From: an uncultured Verrucomicrobiota bacterium
GTDB taxonomy: Bacteria > Verrucomicrobiota > Verrucomicrobiia > Verrucomicrobiales > Verrucomicrobiaceae
Reading direction: 5' to 3'
Assembly: GCA_903848465.1 (NCBI GenBank)
Contig: CAINGK010000165.1
Span: forward strand, 1 to 64,000
Length of the DNA: 64,000 nucleotides
This document shows, one piece after another, positions 36,972 to 46,785 of this stretch (position 1 is its first letter; each line of letters starts with the position of its first letter). Both the position numbers and the translations under genes were made by a program. The notes under the pieces were generated by a model, which saw only the letters and a program-made list of their open reading frames with translations, made no database searches and was not told the origin of the DNA.

Positions 36972-38426
36972 ATGAACTCCGCTTTCCCCTGCCGCCGCCG
37001 TAAACGCCCCGTCTCACGCCGTGACTTCCTCTGGGAGCTTGGCGGTGGTCTGGGCGGTGTGGCCCTCTCGGCCATGTTGAGCGAGGCGCAGGCCGCGACG
37101 AATCCGCTCGCGGCCAAACGTCCGCCTTTGCCCGCAAAGGCACGTGCGGTGATTCAGATTTTCTGCCCCGGCGGCCTCAGCCATGTCGATTCGTGGGACT
37201 ACAAACCGGAGCTGGCCAGGCGCAGCGGCAAACCCTTCGACCCCGATGGCAAGATGCAGTTCTTCGCGTCGAAACCGGGTAACTGCCAGGGCAGCTACTG
37301 GCCGTTTCGTCAGCATGGCCAGTGCGGGCGCTGGATCAGCGATCTCTTCCCGCAGCTCGCGACTTGCGTGGATGATATGGCCTTCATTCACTCGATGCAG
37401 AGCAAGAGCGCGCTGCATGGACCGGCGATGTTCATGGCCAACACCGGGTTTATTCTGCCCGGCTTGCCGAGCATGGGCGCATGGGTCACGTATGGTCTTG
37501 GCAGCGAGAGCGAGAACCTGCCCGCGTTCGTCGTGCTGCCTGATTCGCGCGGCCTGCCGCCCGGCGGCGTGATCAATTGGGGTGCAGGCTTTCTCCCCGC
37601 CGTGCATCAGGGGACGACCTTGCAGACCGATGCCGAAAAGCCGCCCATCGCCGATCTGTTTCCGCCCAAAAGCTTTGCGCAATTGCGTGGCGACACCGAG
37701 CAGACGAGCCGAGATTTTCTGCAAACTCTCAATCGTACGCATGCCGCCGAGCGTGCGGGTAACACAGAGCTCGAAGCCCGCATCGCCGCGTATGAGCTTG
37801 CCGCACGTCTGCAACTCAGCGCGCCCGAAGTCACCGACTTGCGCGGCGAAACGGATCTCACCAAGCAGCTTTACCAGCTTGATCACGAAGACATCGGCCC
37901 GTTTGGTCGGCAGTGTCTTCTGGCCCGGCGGCTCGTTGAGCGCGGCGTGCGTTTTGTGCAGATCTACTGCGGTGCGGAAAACACCACGGCTAAAAAAATC
38001 CGCCCTAACTGGGACAGCCACGAAGACCTCGTGCGCGATCACGGCTACTGGGGGCAGGTGCTCGACACTGGCGCGGCCGCTCTGCTGCGCGATCTGAAAT
38101 CACGCGGCATGCTCGACAGCACACTCGTCATCTGCACCAGCGAGTTTGGCCGCCAGCCTGCGGCACAAGGAAAGGGGCGCGATCACAATCCCGGTGCCTT
38201 CACCGCCTGGATGGCCGGTGGTGGCATTCAGGGCGGCACGGCGTATGGCAGCACCGACGATCTCGGTTCCAAGGCGGTGGAGAATCCCGCCTATTGCTAC
38301 GATCTCCACGCCACCGCGCTGCACCAGCTCGGTCTCGACCACGAAAAACTTAGCTTCTACAACAACGGCATCAACCGTCGGCTCACCGATGTGCATGGGC
38401 ATGTCATCAAGGACATCCTTGCATGA
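36972..38426 (+). CDS. DUF1501 protein, twin-arginine exported
   Basis: 484 residues. The N-terminus has a Tat signal with SRRDFLWELGGGLGGVALSAML. The fold is the DUF1501 alkaline-phosphatase/sulfatase-like domain (VIQIFCPGGLSHVDSWDYKPEL, HGPAMFMANTGFILPGLPSMGAWVTYGLG, VICTSEFGRQP, GRDHNPGAFTAWMAGGGIQGG). DUF1501 genes are normally next to PSD1 genes, as here apart from the inserted toxin-antitoxin pair. They may act on polysaccharide or sulfate esters, but no reaction has been proven that I know of. Confidence 0.92.
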   Translation: MNSAFPCRRRKRPVSRRDFLWELGGGLGGVALSAMLSEAQAATNPLAAKRPPLPAKARAVIQIFCPGGLSHVDSWDYKPELARRSGKPFDPDGKMQFFASKPGNCQGSYWPFRQHGQCGRWISDLFPQLATCVDDMAFIHSMQSKSALHGPAMFMANTGFILPGLPSMGAWVTYGLGSESENLPAFVVLPDSRGLPPGGVINWGAGFLPAVHQGTTLQTDAEKPPIADLFPPKSFAQLRGDTEQTSRDFLQTLNRTHAAERAGNTELEARIAAYELAARLQLSAPEVTDLRGETDLTKQLYQLDHEDIGPFGRQCLLARRLVERGVRFVQIYCGAENTTAKKIRPNWDSHEDLVRDHGYWGQVLDTGAAALLRDLKSRGMLDSTLVICTSEFGRQPAAQGKGRDHNPGAFTAWMAGGGIQGGTAYGSTDDLGSKAVENPAYCYDLHATALHQLGLDHEKLSFYNNGINRRLTDVHGHVIKDILA

Positions 38427-38481
38427 GCATGCAATTTTCTGGAAGACACGGATGTGCTTCACAGTTTGTCACCTTCACAGA

Positions 38482-39975
38482 ATGAAGACGAAACAACCCC
38501 ACGCACTCTTAGCGGCTTTGCTGCTGATTTCTGCCACTGCCAGCGCGGAGGTGGTGGATTCAATGGGTTCCCTCAGCAAAGCTTTTTCCTCGCTGGCTCC
38601 CGGCTCGGTCATTGACGTGGCAGACGGTACCTACACCACCAAAGGCGGGATCAAGATCGTGGGGAAAAAAGGGACAGAAGAGAAACCCATCGTGCTCAGG
38701 GCACAGGCTCGCGGCAAAGCGGTGATCGCTGGAGTTGCCGGGTTCATCCTCAGAGATTGTGAGCACGTCGTGCTGGAGGGCTTTATCTTTGAGCATGACG
38801 CTGATCAGCAGTCAGTGCTCCTCGAAAACTGCCAGCATGTTCGTGTGACGCGAAACATCTTCCGTCCCACCGAACGCGCCAAGCCGCGCCACTGGGAGCA
38901 TTGGGTGACCGTGGACGGTGCCCGCAGTGGGGAGAACCGCATCGATCACAATTTGTTTGAGCGCAAAGTCAATCGCGGCAGCCCGCTGTTCATTCGTGGC
39001 GATGACGTTGCGCTCGTCTGTTCACAGCATGATCGCATCGACCACAATTATTTTCACGACGTGGTCTTTGCCAACGGTGAGAACGGCCATGAGACCATTC
39101 GCACCGGCGGCAATGATCTGGGAGCATCGGGCCAGAGCTCGTTCACGATCATCGAAGACAATCTTCTTGAGCACTGCAATGGCGAGGATGAACTCATGTC
39201 GCTGAAGTCTTCGGACAACATCGTCCGCAACAATACGATCCTCAATTGCCGAGGCGCGATCTGCATGCGGCTGGGTAATCGCAACGTGGCCTCCGGGAAC
39301 TTTATCATCGCCACTGAAAGCGGTCCTGCGTTTGGCGGGATCAAGCTCTATGGCTTCGAGCATCGTGTCTTTAACAACTACTTTGCCGGGCTGACCGGCA
39401 GACGTCACGAAGCGCCTTTTTCTTTGATCCCCGGCATGTATGACGTGCCCACTACCGACAACATTGGCAAAAAATATGACGACAACACGGCGGCTGCCCC
39501 AACGCGGTGCTGGATTGCCTTCAACACCTGGGTGGACTGTTCTCCTCTCCAGTTTGGTTTCGAGAAAGAGGAGAAAGGACGGGAGCATGTGCCCAATGCC
39601 TGCGTCTTTATCAACAATCTGGTCGTGCATACGAAACCCATGTCCAAACCACTCATCAATCTCGGGCGTATTCGTGATTTGCAGGCTCATGACAACTTGG
39701 GATACACAGTTGAATCGGCGGCAACCGCAGAGTGGTCGTCGTGGTTTCGTTTCGCTGATCCCAGGTTGCAGCAGATGGAGAATTCTCCAGGGCTGTGGTT
39801 GCTGGCCGCACAAAGCCCAGCGCTTGATGCTGCCAAAGATTCCTCTCAGATTCCCGACGATATCTTTGGCCGTGTACGAAAAGGCACCTTTGATCTTGGT
39901 GCCGAAGAGTTCAGCCTGGAAGCTGCGGCCCGCACAATTCTCACTGCCGACAAAGTCGGCCCAGATGCCCCTTAA
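38482..39975 (+). CDS. Polysaccharide lyase family 6 protein
   Basis: A 497-residue exported beta-helix enzyme of PL6, the family of chondroitinase B and alginate lyases. Start at 38482 gives the signal MKTKQPHALLAALLLISATA; the longer open frame overlaps the DUF1501 gene. The catalytic pair is visible as LMSLKSSDN (K242) and CMRLGNRN (R263), spaced 21 residues apart as in chondroitinase B (K250/R271). It would cleave uronic-acid polymers by beta-elimination. The context of PSD1, DUF1501 and a 2-hydroxyacid dehydrogenase supports uronate polysaccharide breakdown. Confidence 0.9.
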   Translation: MKTKQPHALLAALLLISATASAEVVDSMGSLSKAFSSLAPGSVIDVADGTYTTKGGIKIVGKKGTEEKPIVLRAQARGKAVIAGVAGFILRDCEHVVLEGFIFEHDADQQSVLLENCQHVRVTRNIFRPTERAKPRHWEHWVTVDGARSGENRIDHNLFERKVNRGSPLFIRGDDVALVCSQHDRIDHNYFHDVVFANGENGHETIRTGGNDLGASGQSSFTIIEDNLLEHCNGEDELMSLKSSDNIVRNNTILNCRGAICMRLGNRNVASGNFIIATESGPAFGGIKLYGFEHRVFNNYFAGLTGRRHEAPFSLIPGMYDVPTTDNIGKKYDDNTAAAPTRCWIAFNTWVDCSPLQFGFEKEEKGREHVPNACVFINNLVVHTKPMSKPLINLGRIRDLQAHDNLGYTVESAATAEWSSWFRFADPRLQQMENSPGLWLLAAQSPALDAAKDSSQIPDDIFGRVRKGTFDLGAEEFSLEAAARTILTADKVGPDAP

Positions 39976-39980
39976 ATCTC

Positions 39981-40964
39981 ATGTCACAACCCCACATCGC
40001 CATCATTGACTGGACCACCTCCCCACAGGGTGATCCTGAATCCACCATCGAGCGTCAGATCATCGGCGATGCCGCCCGCGTCACGCGCACGCTTTGCGAA
40101 ACCGACGCCGATTTCACCGACGAAATTCATCAGGCCAACGCCATCATCATCTGGCACAACATGCCGCTCACGGCGAAAGGAATCGCGAAACTGCAAAACT
40201 GCCGCGCCATCATTCGCAATGGCGTCGGCTTCGACAGCGTGGACGTCTCTGCGGCACGTGAGCGTGGCATCGCCGTGTGCAATGTGCCGGACTATGGCAC
40301 CGAAGAAGTCGCAGACCACGCGATCGCGCTTGCCATGGCGCTGTGCCGGCAAATTCTGCCGCTGGATGCCGAGGCGAAGCAGCTCGGATGGAATATCCGC
40401 GTCACACCAAAGCTTCGCCGCCTCAGCACTCTCACCTTCGGCATCGTCGGACTTGGTCGCATCGGCACTGCGACAGCGCTTCGGGCCAAAGCGCTGGGCT
40501 TCCGCGTTATCTTCCACGATCCCTATCTTGCCAATGGGGCAGACAAAGCCATCGGCATCACTCGTGTGCGCACCCTCGACGAACTCCTCGCGCAGACCGA
40601 TGTCCTCTCCTTGCATTGCCCACTGAATGAAGAAACGCGGCACCTCATTGCCGAGCGTGAACTGGCATTGCTCAAGCCCTCAGCATTTGTTGTGAATACG
40701 GCGCGTGGTGGAGTGATCAAGAAGACCGCCATCCTCGCTGCTCTGCGCGAAAATCGCATTGCAGGTGCGGGTCTCGACGTGATCGAAGACGAACCACTGC
40801 GTACAGCCGAAGAAGCCGCGACCCCCAATCTCATTGCCACCTGTCATGCTGCGTTTTGCAGTGTTGAATCCAAGATCGAAATGCGCAGCACCTCTGCCCG
40901 GATTGCTCTTGCGGCAGTGTGCAATGAGCCGCTAGAAAATGTGGTGAATGGCGTTTGCTCCTGA
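39981..40964 (+). CDS. D-isomer specific 2-hydroxyacid dehydrogenase
   Basis: NAD(P)-dependent dehydrogenase, 327 residues. Rossmann fingerprint FGIVGLGRIGTATALRAKALGF with the acidic residue in FHDPYL; catalytic Arg in VNTARGG, Glu in LDVIEDEP and His in ATCHAAF. Sequence is closest in style to CtBP-like and glyoxylate/phosphoglycerate dehydrogenases. It begins 5 bases after the lyase gene and so is cotranscribed; it may process the sugar acid released by the lyase. Substrate not determined. Confidence 0.9.
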   Translation: MSQPHIAIIDWTTSPQGDPESTIERQIIGDAARVTRTLCETDADFTDEIHQANAIIIWHNMPLTAKGIAKLQNCRAIIRNGVGFDSVDVSAARERGIAVCNVPDYGTEEVADHAIALAMALCRQILPLDAEAKQLGWNIRVTPKLRRLSTLTFGIVGLGRIGTATALRAKALGFRVIFHDPYLANGADKAIGITRVRTLDELLAQTDVLSLHCPLNEETRHLIAERELALLKPSAFVVNTARGGVIKKTAILAALRENRIAGAGLDVIEDEPLRTAEEAATPNLIATCHAAFCSVESKIEMRSTSARIALAAVCNEPLENVVNGVCS

Positions 40965-40971
40965 CCCTCTC

Positions 40972-41571
40972 ATGAATCTCCGCCATTTACTTGTTGCATC
41001 TCTTGCCCTGACCTCAGCCGCTCTGTCGCAGGAAGCCAAACCGCTCTTGCACGATCATGTGCTGCCGGTTCTTGCCACGCCAGATTTCAAGACGCCGCTG
41101 GATGCCAGTTTCAGTGTTGCCAAAGGGAAGTGGACGCCGCAGGACGGGGTGCTGAGCGTGCTGGATCTGCCAGAGCAGAAGCACATTCCGGTGCTGCATC
41201 ACAAGGTGGGGCTGGCCAGCGCCACCATCGAGGTGGAGTTTTTGATCGAAGGTCCGGGCAGCTTTCTCGTGGGCTGTGACTCCAACAAGCATGTGGGCCG
41301 GGTGGTGGTCGTGGGAGGTGGTTTGAGCATCGCGGAAGATTCGGTGAAACCCTCTCACACCATCGCCAAACTACCGATGACGGTGAAATCAGGTGAGTGG
41401 CACAAGCTGCGTGTCGAGTGGCAGGGCGACCAGATGGCCGCCAATCTCGATGGCCAGGAGCTGAAGGCGCAGCACGCTTTCCTTGCCACGCCGAAGGCTC
41501 AAAGCTGGCTGGCAGCGGGGAAGTCCGTGAAAGTGCGCAATCTCAAGATCAGCGGCGAGACAAAGCCATGA
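40972..41571 (+). CDS. Secreted LamG/DUF1080-like protein
   Basis: About 199 residues from the start at 40972 (MNLRHLLVASLALTSAALS), with a signal peptide. The open frame begins 24 bases earlier inside the previous gene. A jelly-roll fold is suggested by GKWTPQDGVLSVLD, SATIEVEFLIEGPGSFLVGCD and VKSGEWHKLRVEWQGDQMAANLDGQEL. This resembles the 3-keto-disaccharide hydrolase/DUF1080 concanavalin-like domain. It ends ATGA-coupled to a related protein; the two may be an ancient duplication. Confidence 0.7.
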   Translation: MNLRHLLVASLALTSAALSQEAKPLLHDHVLPVLATPDFKTPLDASFSVAKGKWTPQDGVLSVLDLPEQKHIPVLHHKVGLASATIEVEFLIEGPGSFLVGCDSNKHVGRVVVVGGGLSIAEDSVKPSHTIAKLPMTVKSGEWHKLRVEWQGDQMAANLDGQELKAQHAFLATPKAQSWLAAGKSVKVRNLKISGETKP

Positions 41572-42179
41572 GATTCATTGGTGCCCTCTTGGTTCTACTT
41601 GGCCTCATTGGTGGAGACAGTCAGTGCGCTGAACCCCAAAAGCTGCTCGAAGAAACATTCACGGCAGAGTTGTCCAAGGACTGGTTCTGGGGTCTCGGCA
41701 CCTGGACAGCCAAGGACGGTGTGCTGCGTGGGTTTGAATCAGGACCGCGCCGTCATGGACCGGTCAAGATGCGCAAACTTCCGCTCAAGGACGCCACCAT
41801 CGAATGTGACTTCCGCCTGGAAGGCAAGGCGACCTTTGCTGGCATCATCTTCAACGGCTCGCAGGAACGCGGGCACATCGTCCACCTCGTCATGGGCACG
41901 GACACGCTGCGCATTCTGGCCCATCCGAAGAAAGGCGAAAACGTGGAATTGCTCAAACTGCCCAACATCCTTGCCGTGGGAAGCTGGCATCACGTGAAGA
42001 TTGAATTCAAAGGCGAAAGCATCACTGCCACGATCGACGGCAAGACCATCGCCGCAAGCCATCCCTGCATCGCCGAGGAAAAGCAGACCTTCGGTCTGGG
42101 TGGGGATTCAGGTGGTCCTGAAGGTGAAAAGGCGGGAGCATTGGAGTTCCGTAGGCTGGTGATCATTGGATTGCCATGA
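41568..42179 (+). CDS. Secreted LamG/DUF1080-like protein, paralogue
   Basis: 203 residues, start overlapping the previous stop (ATGA at 41568). Signal peptide MRFIGALLVLLGLIGGDSQC, maybe lipidated. Blocks WGLGTWTAKDGVLRGFESG, KDATIECDFRLEGKATFAGIIFNG and VGSWHHVKIEFKGESITATIDGKTI match the order of those in its neighbour, so both share one fold. It probably binds or cleaves carbohydrate. Catalytic residues cannot be named. Confidence 0.7.
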   Translation: MRFIGALLVLLGLIGGDSQCAEPQKLLEETFTAELSKDWFWGLGTWTAKDGVLRGFESGPRRHGPVKMRKLPLKDATIECDFRLEGKATFAGIIFNGSQERGHIVHLVMGTDTLRILAHPKKGENVELLKLPNILAVGSWHHVKIEFKGESITATIDGKTIAASHPCIAEEKQTFGLGGDSGGPEGEKAGALEFRRLVIIGLP

Positions 42180-42256
42180 GCTCCAGAGGCTGAGCATGAC
42201 CTTCCACGCCGGTTGACTGGCACTCTGTGTGCTGCATCCTAGCGCACCCCTCTCGC

Positions 42257-43774
42257 ATGAAATTCACTCTCCCGCTTGCTGCCCTGATCCTTTCCGCATC
42301 GCCGAGTCTGGCCCAAGTCGCCTTGGAGTCGGTCAAAAGCTTTGTGGATCTCGAAAAAGTGGCCGCACAACTGGCGCTGCAGCCCTATCAGGCACCGACG
42401 CAGCAGTTGGACCCATTTTTTGAAGGACTGAAATACGATGGTCACCGGCAAATTCGTTTTGTGCGTGACAAGGCCTTGTTTGCCGACCAGGGCGATGTCT
42501 TCCGTGTCGAGTTCTTCCACCCAGGCTGGATGTTCAAAAAGCCCGTCGTCTTTTACAACATCAAAGAACCCCAGACTGTTGGTGTGCCGTTTGATGGTAG
42601 CCATTTTGACTATGGCGAGCTCAAGGTGCCTGCGGGTGCGAAGAATCCAGTGGGCTACGCTGGATTTCGCGTGCTGGCACCGGACTCCCTCGTGAAGCAT
42701 CCCTTCGAGTTCATGGTGTTCATGGGGGCCAGCTACTACCGTGCGGTGACGACGCAGCTCGGTTACGGCATTTCCGCGCGCGGAGTGGCGGTGAACACCA
42801 TCGGCGGAGAACCGGAGGAGTTTCCTGACTTCACGCATTTCTGGTTCCAGCAGTCGAAGGTGGGAGACAAGTCGTTCAAACTGCTCGCACTGCTCAATGG
42901 ACCGAGCGTCACTGGTGCGTATGAGTTTGAATCCACGCCTGGAGTCAGCACCGAGATGAAGATCAAGGCCACGCTGCATTTGCGCAAGCCGGTGAAGATG
43001 CTCGGCATCGCGCCATTTTCGAGCATGTTCTGGTTTGGTGAAAACTCACACCCGAAGCCCTATGATTTCCGGCCCGAGGTGCATGATTCGGACGGATTGC
43101 AGGTCGAAATCAAAGGTGGGCCGTCGATCTGGCGACCGCTGGATGTCAGTCGTGACATGCGGTTGAGCATTTTTGAAACGGACAATCTCAGGGGATTCGG
43201 CCTGTCGGAGCGAGATCGTGACTTCAACAACTTCCAAGATCTTGAAGCCAACTATCATCGCCGTCCGGCGGTGTGGGTGGAACCGGTCAGCGGATTTGGC
43301 AAAGGCGCGGTGACACTCGTCGAGCTTTCCAGCGGTGAAGAAACCTGGGACAACATCGTGGCGATGTGGAAGCCGGAGCATCTGCCTGCGACACCCGCAG
43401 AGCCACTCAAAGTCGAGTACAAGCTGCTTTGGCTGGATCAACACCTGCCGGGCGTGCTGTGCAAAGTCATCAGCACGCGACGCGGCTTTGTGATGGATTC
43501 GGATGATCATCTGTATGTGATCGATTTCGGCAAAGGCATGGAAGGCGGCGCTGAAAAACCGAAGGATTGGACGCCCGACATTGATGTGGTCCTCAGCGCT
43601 GGCGAGGGTAAAGTGTTGGACAAGCGGGTGATGCGCAATCACGAGACAGGTGGCTGGCGTGCCTTCTTCAAGCTCGATATTCCCGAGACTACCAACCTGC
43701 TTGAGATCATGATGGAACTGAAGGACGAGAAGAAGGTCATTTCTGAACGCTGGATGTACCAATGGCGTCGCTAA
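42257..43774 (+). CDS. opgG: Glucan biosynthesis protein G/D (MdoG/OpgG family)
   Basis: Periplasmic protein needed for osmoregulated periplasmic glucans, 505 residues from the start at 42257 (MKFTLPLAALILSASPSLAQ). Family blocks: VAAQLALQPYQAP, FFEGLKYDGHRQIRFVRDKALF, ASYYRAVTTQLGYGISARGVAVNTI, PFSSMFWFGENS, PEVHDSDGLQ and LSERDRDFNNFQDLEANYHRRPAVWVEP. OpgG or OpgD cannot be separated by eye. No opgH is next to it. Its stop lies 13 bases inside rsgA. Confidence 0.9.
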   Translation: MKFTLPLAALILSASPSLAQVALESVKSFVDLEKVAAQLALQPYQAPTQQLDPFFEGLKYDGHRQIRFVRDKALFADQGDVFRVEFFHPGWMFKKPVVFYNIKEPQTVGVPFDGSHFDYGELKVPAGAKNPVGYAGFRVLAPDSLVKHPFEFMVFMGASYYRAVTTQLGYGISARGVAVNTIGGEPEEFPDFTHFWFQQSKVGDKSFKLLALLNGPSVTGAYEFESTPGVSTEMKIKATLHLRKPVKMLGIAPFSSMFWFGENSHPKPYDFRPEVHDSDGLQVEIKGGPSIWRPLDVSRDMRLSIFETDNLRGFGLSERDRDFNNFQDLEANYHRRPAVWVEPVSGFGKGAVTLVELSSGEETWDNIVAMWKPEHLPATPAEPLKVEYKLLWLDQHLPGVLCKVISTRRGFVMDSDDHLYVIDFGKGMEGGAEKPKDWTPDIDVVLSAGEGKVLDKRVMRNHETGGWRAFFKLDIPETTNLLEIMMELKDEKKVISERWMYQWRR

Positions 43775-44886
43775 GTCTCATTGATCTGGGTTGGAACGAG
43801 TTCTTCGCGAAGCACTTTGAGCCATTTCGTGAGCAGGGCTGGAAACCTGCGCGCCTAATCCGCGACAACAAGATCAGCTACGGTGCGCTGCTTGAAGATG
43901 GCACAAACGGCTTCGATGAGTTTGAGGTCATCCTGGGTGGCAAAGTTTATCACGATGCCGAAACCGATGCCGAGCTGCCTGCCGTGGGCGACTGGGTAGC
44001 CCTGGAAGTGGGTGGCGAGAACGGTGATAACATCATCCGTGCTCGTCTGCCGCGCCAGACCTGCTTCTCACGCAAAGCCTCCGGCTTCAGCGCCGAGGAG
44101 CAGGTGATCGCCGCGAATGTGGATGCGGTGATCGTCGTCACTGATGCCGGGCCTGACTACAGCCTACGCCGCATGGAGCGCTACTTCACGCTCATCTCCC
44201 GCAGTGGTGCCAAGGCCGTCGTGCTGGTCAACAAAGCCGATCTTTATCCCGACACGCAGAATCAGGAGGCGGCCGAGGCGATTCGGGCGCTCAATGCGGA
44301 TGCAGACGTGCATGTGACCAGCGTGAAGAAGCGCAAGGGGCTCAAGGTGCTGAAGGACTACCTCAAGCGCGGCCAAAGCGTGGCGGTGATCGGCTCCAGC
44401 GGTGTCGGCAAATCCGCACTCGTCAATCTGCTGCTGGGTGAGGACTGGCAGTGGGTGGATGAAGTGAACGAAGTCACTGGCAAAGGCCGCCACACCACCA
44501 CGGCACGTGAACTGCTCGTGCTCGACAAGGGTGGCATCCTCATCGACAACCCCGGCATCAAAGAGGTGCAGATGTGGACGAATGAAACCACACTGCGCGA
44601 ACGCTTTGCCGATATTGAGGAACTCGCGCAGCGATGCAAATACCATGACTGCAAGCACGGCACTGATGCCGGCTGCGCCATCCGCACCGCCGTGGAGGCC
44701 GGAACCCTGGATGCTCAGCGCTACGAAGGCTATTTGAAGCTGGAGGACGAGATCGCCAAGCTGCGCAAACAGCGCAAGAAGCGCCAGATGACCGTCGAAC
44801 GCCGCAACAAACGCGATCACAAAATCAAGGCGCGCAATCGTGTCGATCGCGAGGATATTGAGCGCGATTTAAAGCCACGCAAGTAG
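43762..44886 (+). CDS. rsgA: Ribosome small-subunit GTPase RsgA
   Basis: Circularly permuted GTPase that checks late 30S assembly, 374 residues. OB-fold (about 40-110), then the permuted order G4 LVNKADLY, G5-like VTSVKKRKG, G1 VIGSSGVGKSALVN, G2 GKGRHTTTARELL, G3 LIDNPGIKEV. The zinc site is CKYHDCKHGTDAGC. A Lys/Arg-rich C-terminus (RKQRKKRQMTVERRNKRDHKIKARN) suits rRNA binding. Overlap with opgG and a 9-base gap to the pseudouridine synthase suggest one transcript. Confidence 0.95.
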   Translation: MASLSLIDLGWNEFFAKHFEPFREQGWKPARLIRDNKISYGALLEDGTNGFDEFEVILGGKVYHDAETDAELPAVGDWVALEVGGENGDNIIRARLPRQTCFSRKASGFSAEEQVIAANVDAVIVVTDAGPDYSLRRMERYFTLISRSGAKAVVLVNKADLYPDTQNQEAAEAIRALNADADVHVTSVKKRKGLKVLKDYLKRGQSVAVIGSSGVGKSALVNLLLGEDWQWVDEVNEVTGKGRHTTTARELLVLDKGGILIDNPGIKEVQMWTNETTLRERFADIEELAQRCKYHDCKHGTDAGCAIRTAVEAGTLDAQRYEGYLKLEDEIAKLRKQRKKRQMTVERRNKRDHKIKARNRVDREDIERDLKPRK

Positions 44887-44895
44887 TCTGCCACA

Positions 44896-45654
44896 ATGCC
44901 TCCACAGCCTCCCCCCTCCCGCACCGGCCTCGCCCGCGCCATGTCCAAGCTCGGCTTCTGCTCCCGCAGTCGCGCCACCGAGTTGATTCGCATGGGTAAG
45001 GTCAAAGTGAACCTTGTTGTGCGCAAGAATCCGGAGTTCCCCGTGATCCTCAAAAAAGACGTCATCATCATGGACGACGTCAGCATCAATCAGGCACCAC
45101 GTCTCTACGTCATGCTCAACAAGCCGCGCGGCCTCGTCACCAGTGCCTCGGACGAGCTCGGCCGCGAGACGGTGTTCTCCTGCTTTGAAAACTCCAAGCT
45201 GCCGCACCTCTCCCCAGTGGGCCGGTTGGACAAGGCCAGTGAAGGCATGCTGCTCTTCACCAATGACAACGTCTGGGCCGACACCATCACCAATCCCGAC
45301 ACGCATCTCGACAAAACCTACCACGTTCAAATCGGTGGCACCATTGATGAAAAACGCCTCGCATTGATCAAGGAAGGGGTCGTTGACGAGGAGCTAGGCG
45401 ATCACCTCTCCGCCAAAGTCATCAAAATCCTCCGCTCCGGCGAAAAGAACATGTGGCTGGAAGTCGTCCTCGATGAAGGCCGCAACCGCCACATTCGCCG
45501 TCTGCTCGAAGCCTTCAACATCGAAGTCCTCCGCCTGGTGCGCGTAAAAATCGGCATGCTCGTGCTGGGAAATCTGGCCAAAGGCCAGTGGCGTGAGCTG
45601 ACGAAGTATGAGGTCCTGAAATCACGCGAGCCGCAGGAGCGGCGGCCGGAGTAA
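44896..45654 (+). CDS. rRNA pseudouridine synthase (RsuA/RluB family)
   Basis: 252 residues. An S4 RNA-binding domain (ARAMSKLGFCSRSRATELIRMGKVKVN) precedes the catalytic domain with HLSPVGRLDKASEGMLLFTND (catalytic Asp) and NRHIRRLLEAFNIEVLRLVRVKIG. It isomerises a uridine in 16S or 23S rRNA; the target cannot be told between RsuA, RluB, RluE and RluF types. Pairing with rsgA makes a small ribosome-maturation unit. It is convergent with the M19 gene, 4 bases apart. Confidence 0.92.
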   Translation: MPPQPPPSRTGLARAMSKLGFCSRSRATELIRMGKVKVNLVVRKNPEFPVILKKDVIIMDDVSINQAPRLYVMLNKPRGLVTSASDELGRETVFSCFENSKLPHLSPVGRLDKASEGMLLFTNDNVWADTITNPDTHLDKTYHVQIGGTIDEKRLALIKEGVVDEELGDHLSAKVIKILRSGEKNMWLEVVLDEGRNRHIRRLLEAFNIEVLRLVRVKIGMLVLGNLAKGQWRELTKYEVLKSREPQERRPE

Positions 45655-45658
45655 GTCA

Positions 45659-46735
45659 TCACTCCGCCCAGGCTTCACGCAGCAGTCGCAGATAGTTGCC
45701 GTGCATGATGTTGGCGATGTCTTCGTCCTTGTAGCCGCGTTTTTTGAGCATGGCGGGGATGCGGGAGAGATCGGCGATGGTGTCGAGGTCTTCAGGCGTC
45801 TGCTCGGTGCCGTAGCCGCCGTCGAGATCGGTGCCGATGCCGCTGTGCAAGGCGTTGCCGGCGAGCTGGCAAACGTGGTCGATGTGGTCGCAGATGACTT
45901 CGAGCTTGAGGCCGGTTTCCTGCGGTGTGGTTTTGCCACGAACCCAGCCGGGGATCATCATCCATGCATCAAGCGCCGCGCCGACGACACCGCCGCGTGA
46001 GATAAGCGCTTTGAGCTGATCGTCAGAAAATTGGCGGGGATCAGGGACAAGAGTGCGGCAGTTGCTGTGGCTGGCCCAGACGGTACCCTGGTGGATGTCG
46101 AGCGCCTGCCAGAAGCATTCGTCACTGAGATGGGTGACGTCTAAGATCATGCCGAGGCGGTCCATTTCCTGGATCAGCTCTTTGCCGCCAGCGGGCAGGG
46201 GACCGACTTGATCGTGACCCAAAGCATAGCGGCACACACCATAGTGCGCGGGGCCCATGGCGCGCAGCCCCTGCTCCCAGGCTTTTTCAAGATGGCCCAC
46301 GGTGCGGATGGAGTCGGCACCTTCGAGGCTGAGGATATAACCAATGGCTTTTTCATCATCGGGAATGGAGGCGTTGTTCCAGAGTGCGATCATTTCATCG
46401 AGCTCGCGCAGATTGGTGATCTGGCGCATCTCGCCGACTTCTTCCATGGCACGATACCAGGAAAGCTGGCCCTGTGTTTCCGCCCAGGCCTGCTCAGGAG
46501 ACATCCAGCCCGCGATGGGAGACGGGCCTGGCATGCAACCCGCAAGCTGGGTGGCGACGCAGATGCCGACTTTGCCACGCCGCATATCAGGAAAGGCAGT
46601 GGTGCCACAGGCGCGGCCTTTGCCGGTCATGCCTGCCTCACGACGGCGAATCTCATGCACGGGGAGGCGGAGGTCGCGATTGAATCCGCCGAGGGCGTTG
46701 AGACTGAGGTCGAGGTGGGCGTCGAAGGTGAGCAT
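45659..46735 (-). CDS. Membrane-dipeptidase-like peptidase, family M19
   Basis: A 358-residue zinc dipeptidase of the renal dipeptidase/AC-dipeptidase type. Ligands: FDAHLDLSLN (HxD), LSLEGAD (bridging Glu), LDVTHLSDE (His), WASHSNCR (His) and GIGTDLDGGYG (Asp). No signal peptide, so it is cytoplasmic and probably cleaves dipeptides, perhaps with D-residues. It lies 50 bases downstream of the response regulator gene on the same strand. Confidence 0.9.
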   Translation of the reverse strand: MLTFDAHLDLSLNALGGFNRDLRLPVHEIRRREAGMTGKGRACGTTAFPDMRRGKVGICVATQLAGCMPGPSPIAGWMSPEQAWAETQGQLSWYRAMEEVGEMRQITNLRELDEMIALWNNASIPDDEKAIGYILSLEGADSIRTVGHLEKAWEQGLRAMGPAHYGVCRYALGHDQVGPLPAGGKELIQEMDRLGMILDVTHLSDECFWQALDIHQGTVWASHSNCRTLVPDPRQFSDDQLKALISRGGVVGAALDAWMMIPGWVRGKTTPQETGLKLEVICDHIDHVCQLAGNALHSGIGTDLDGGYGTEQTPEDLDTIADLSRIPAMLKKRGYKDEDIANIMHGNYLRLLREAWAE

Positions 46736-46785
46736 GGGAGAGAATGACGAACGTGAACGTCATTCTACGCAGACCAAATCACATG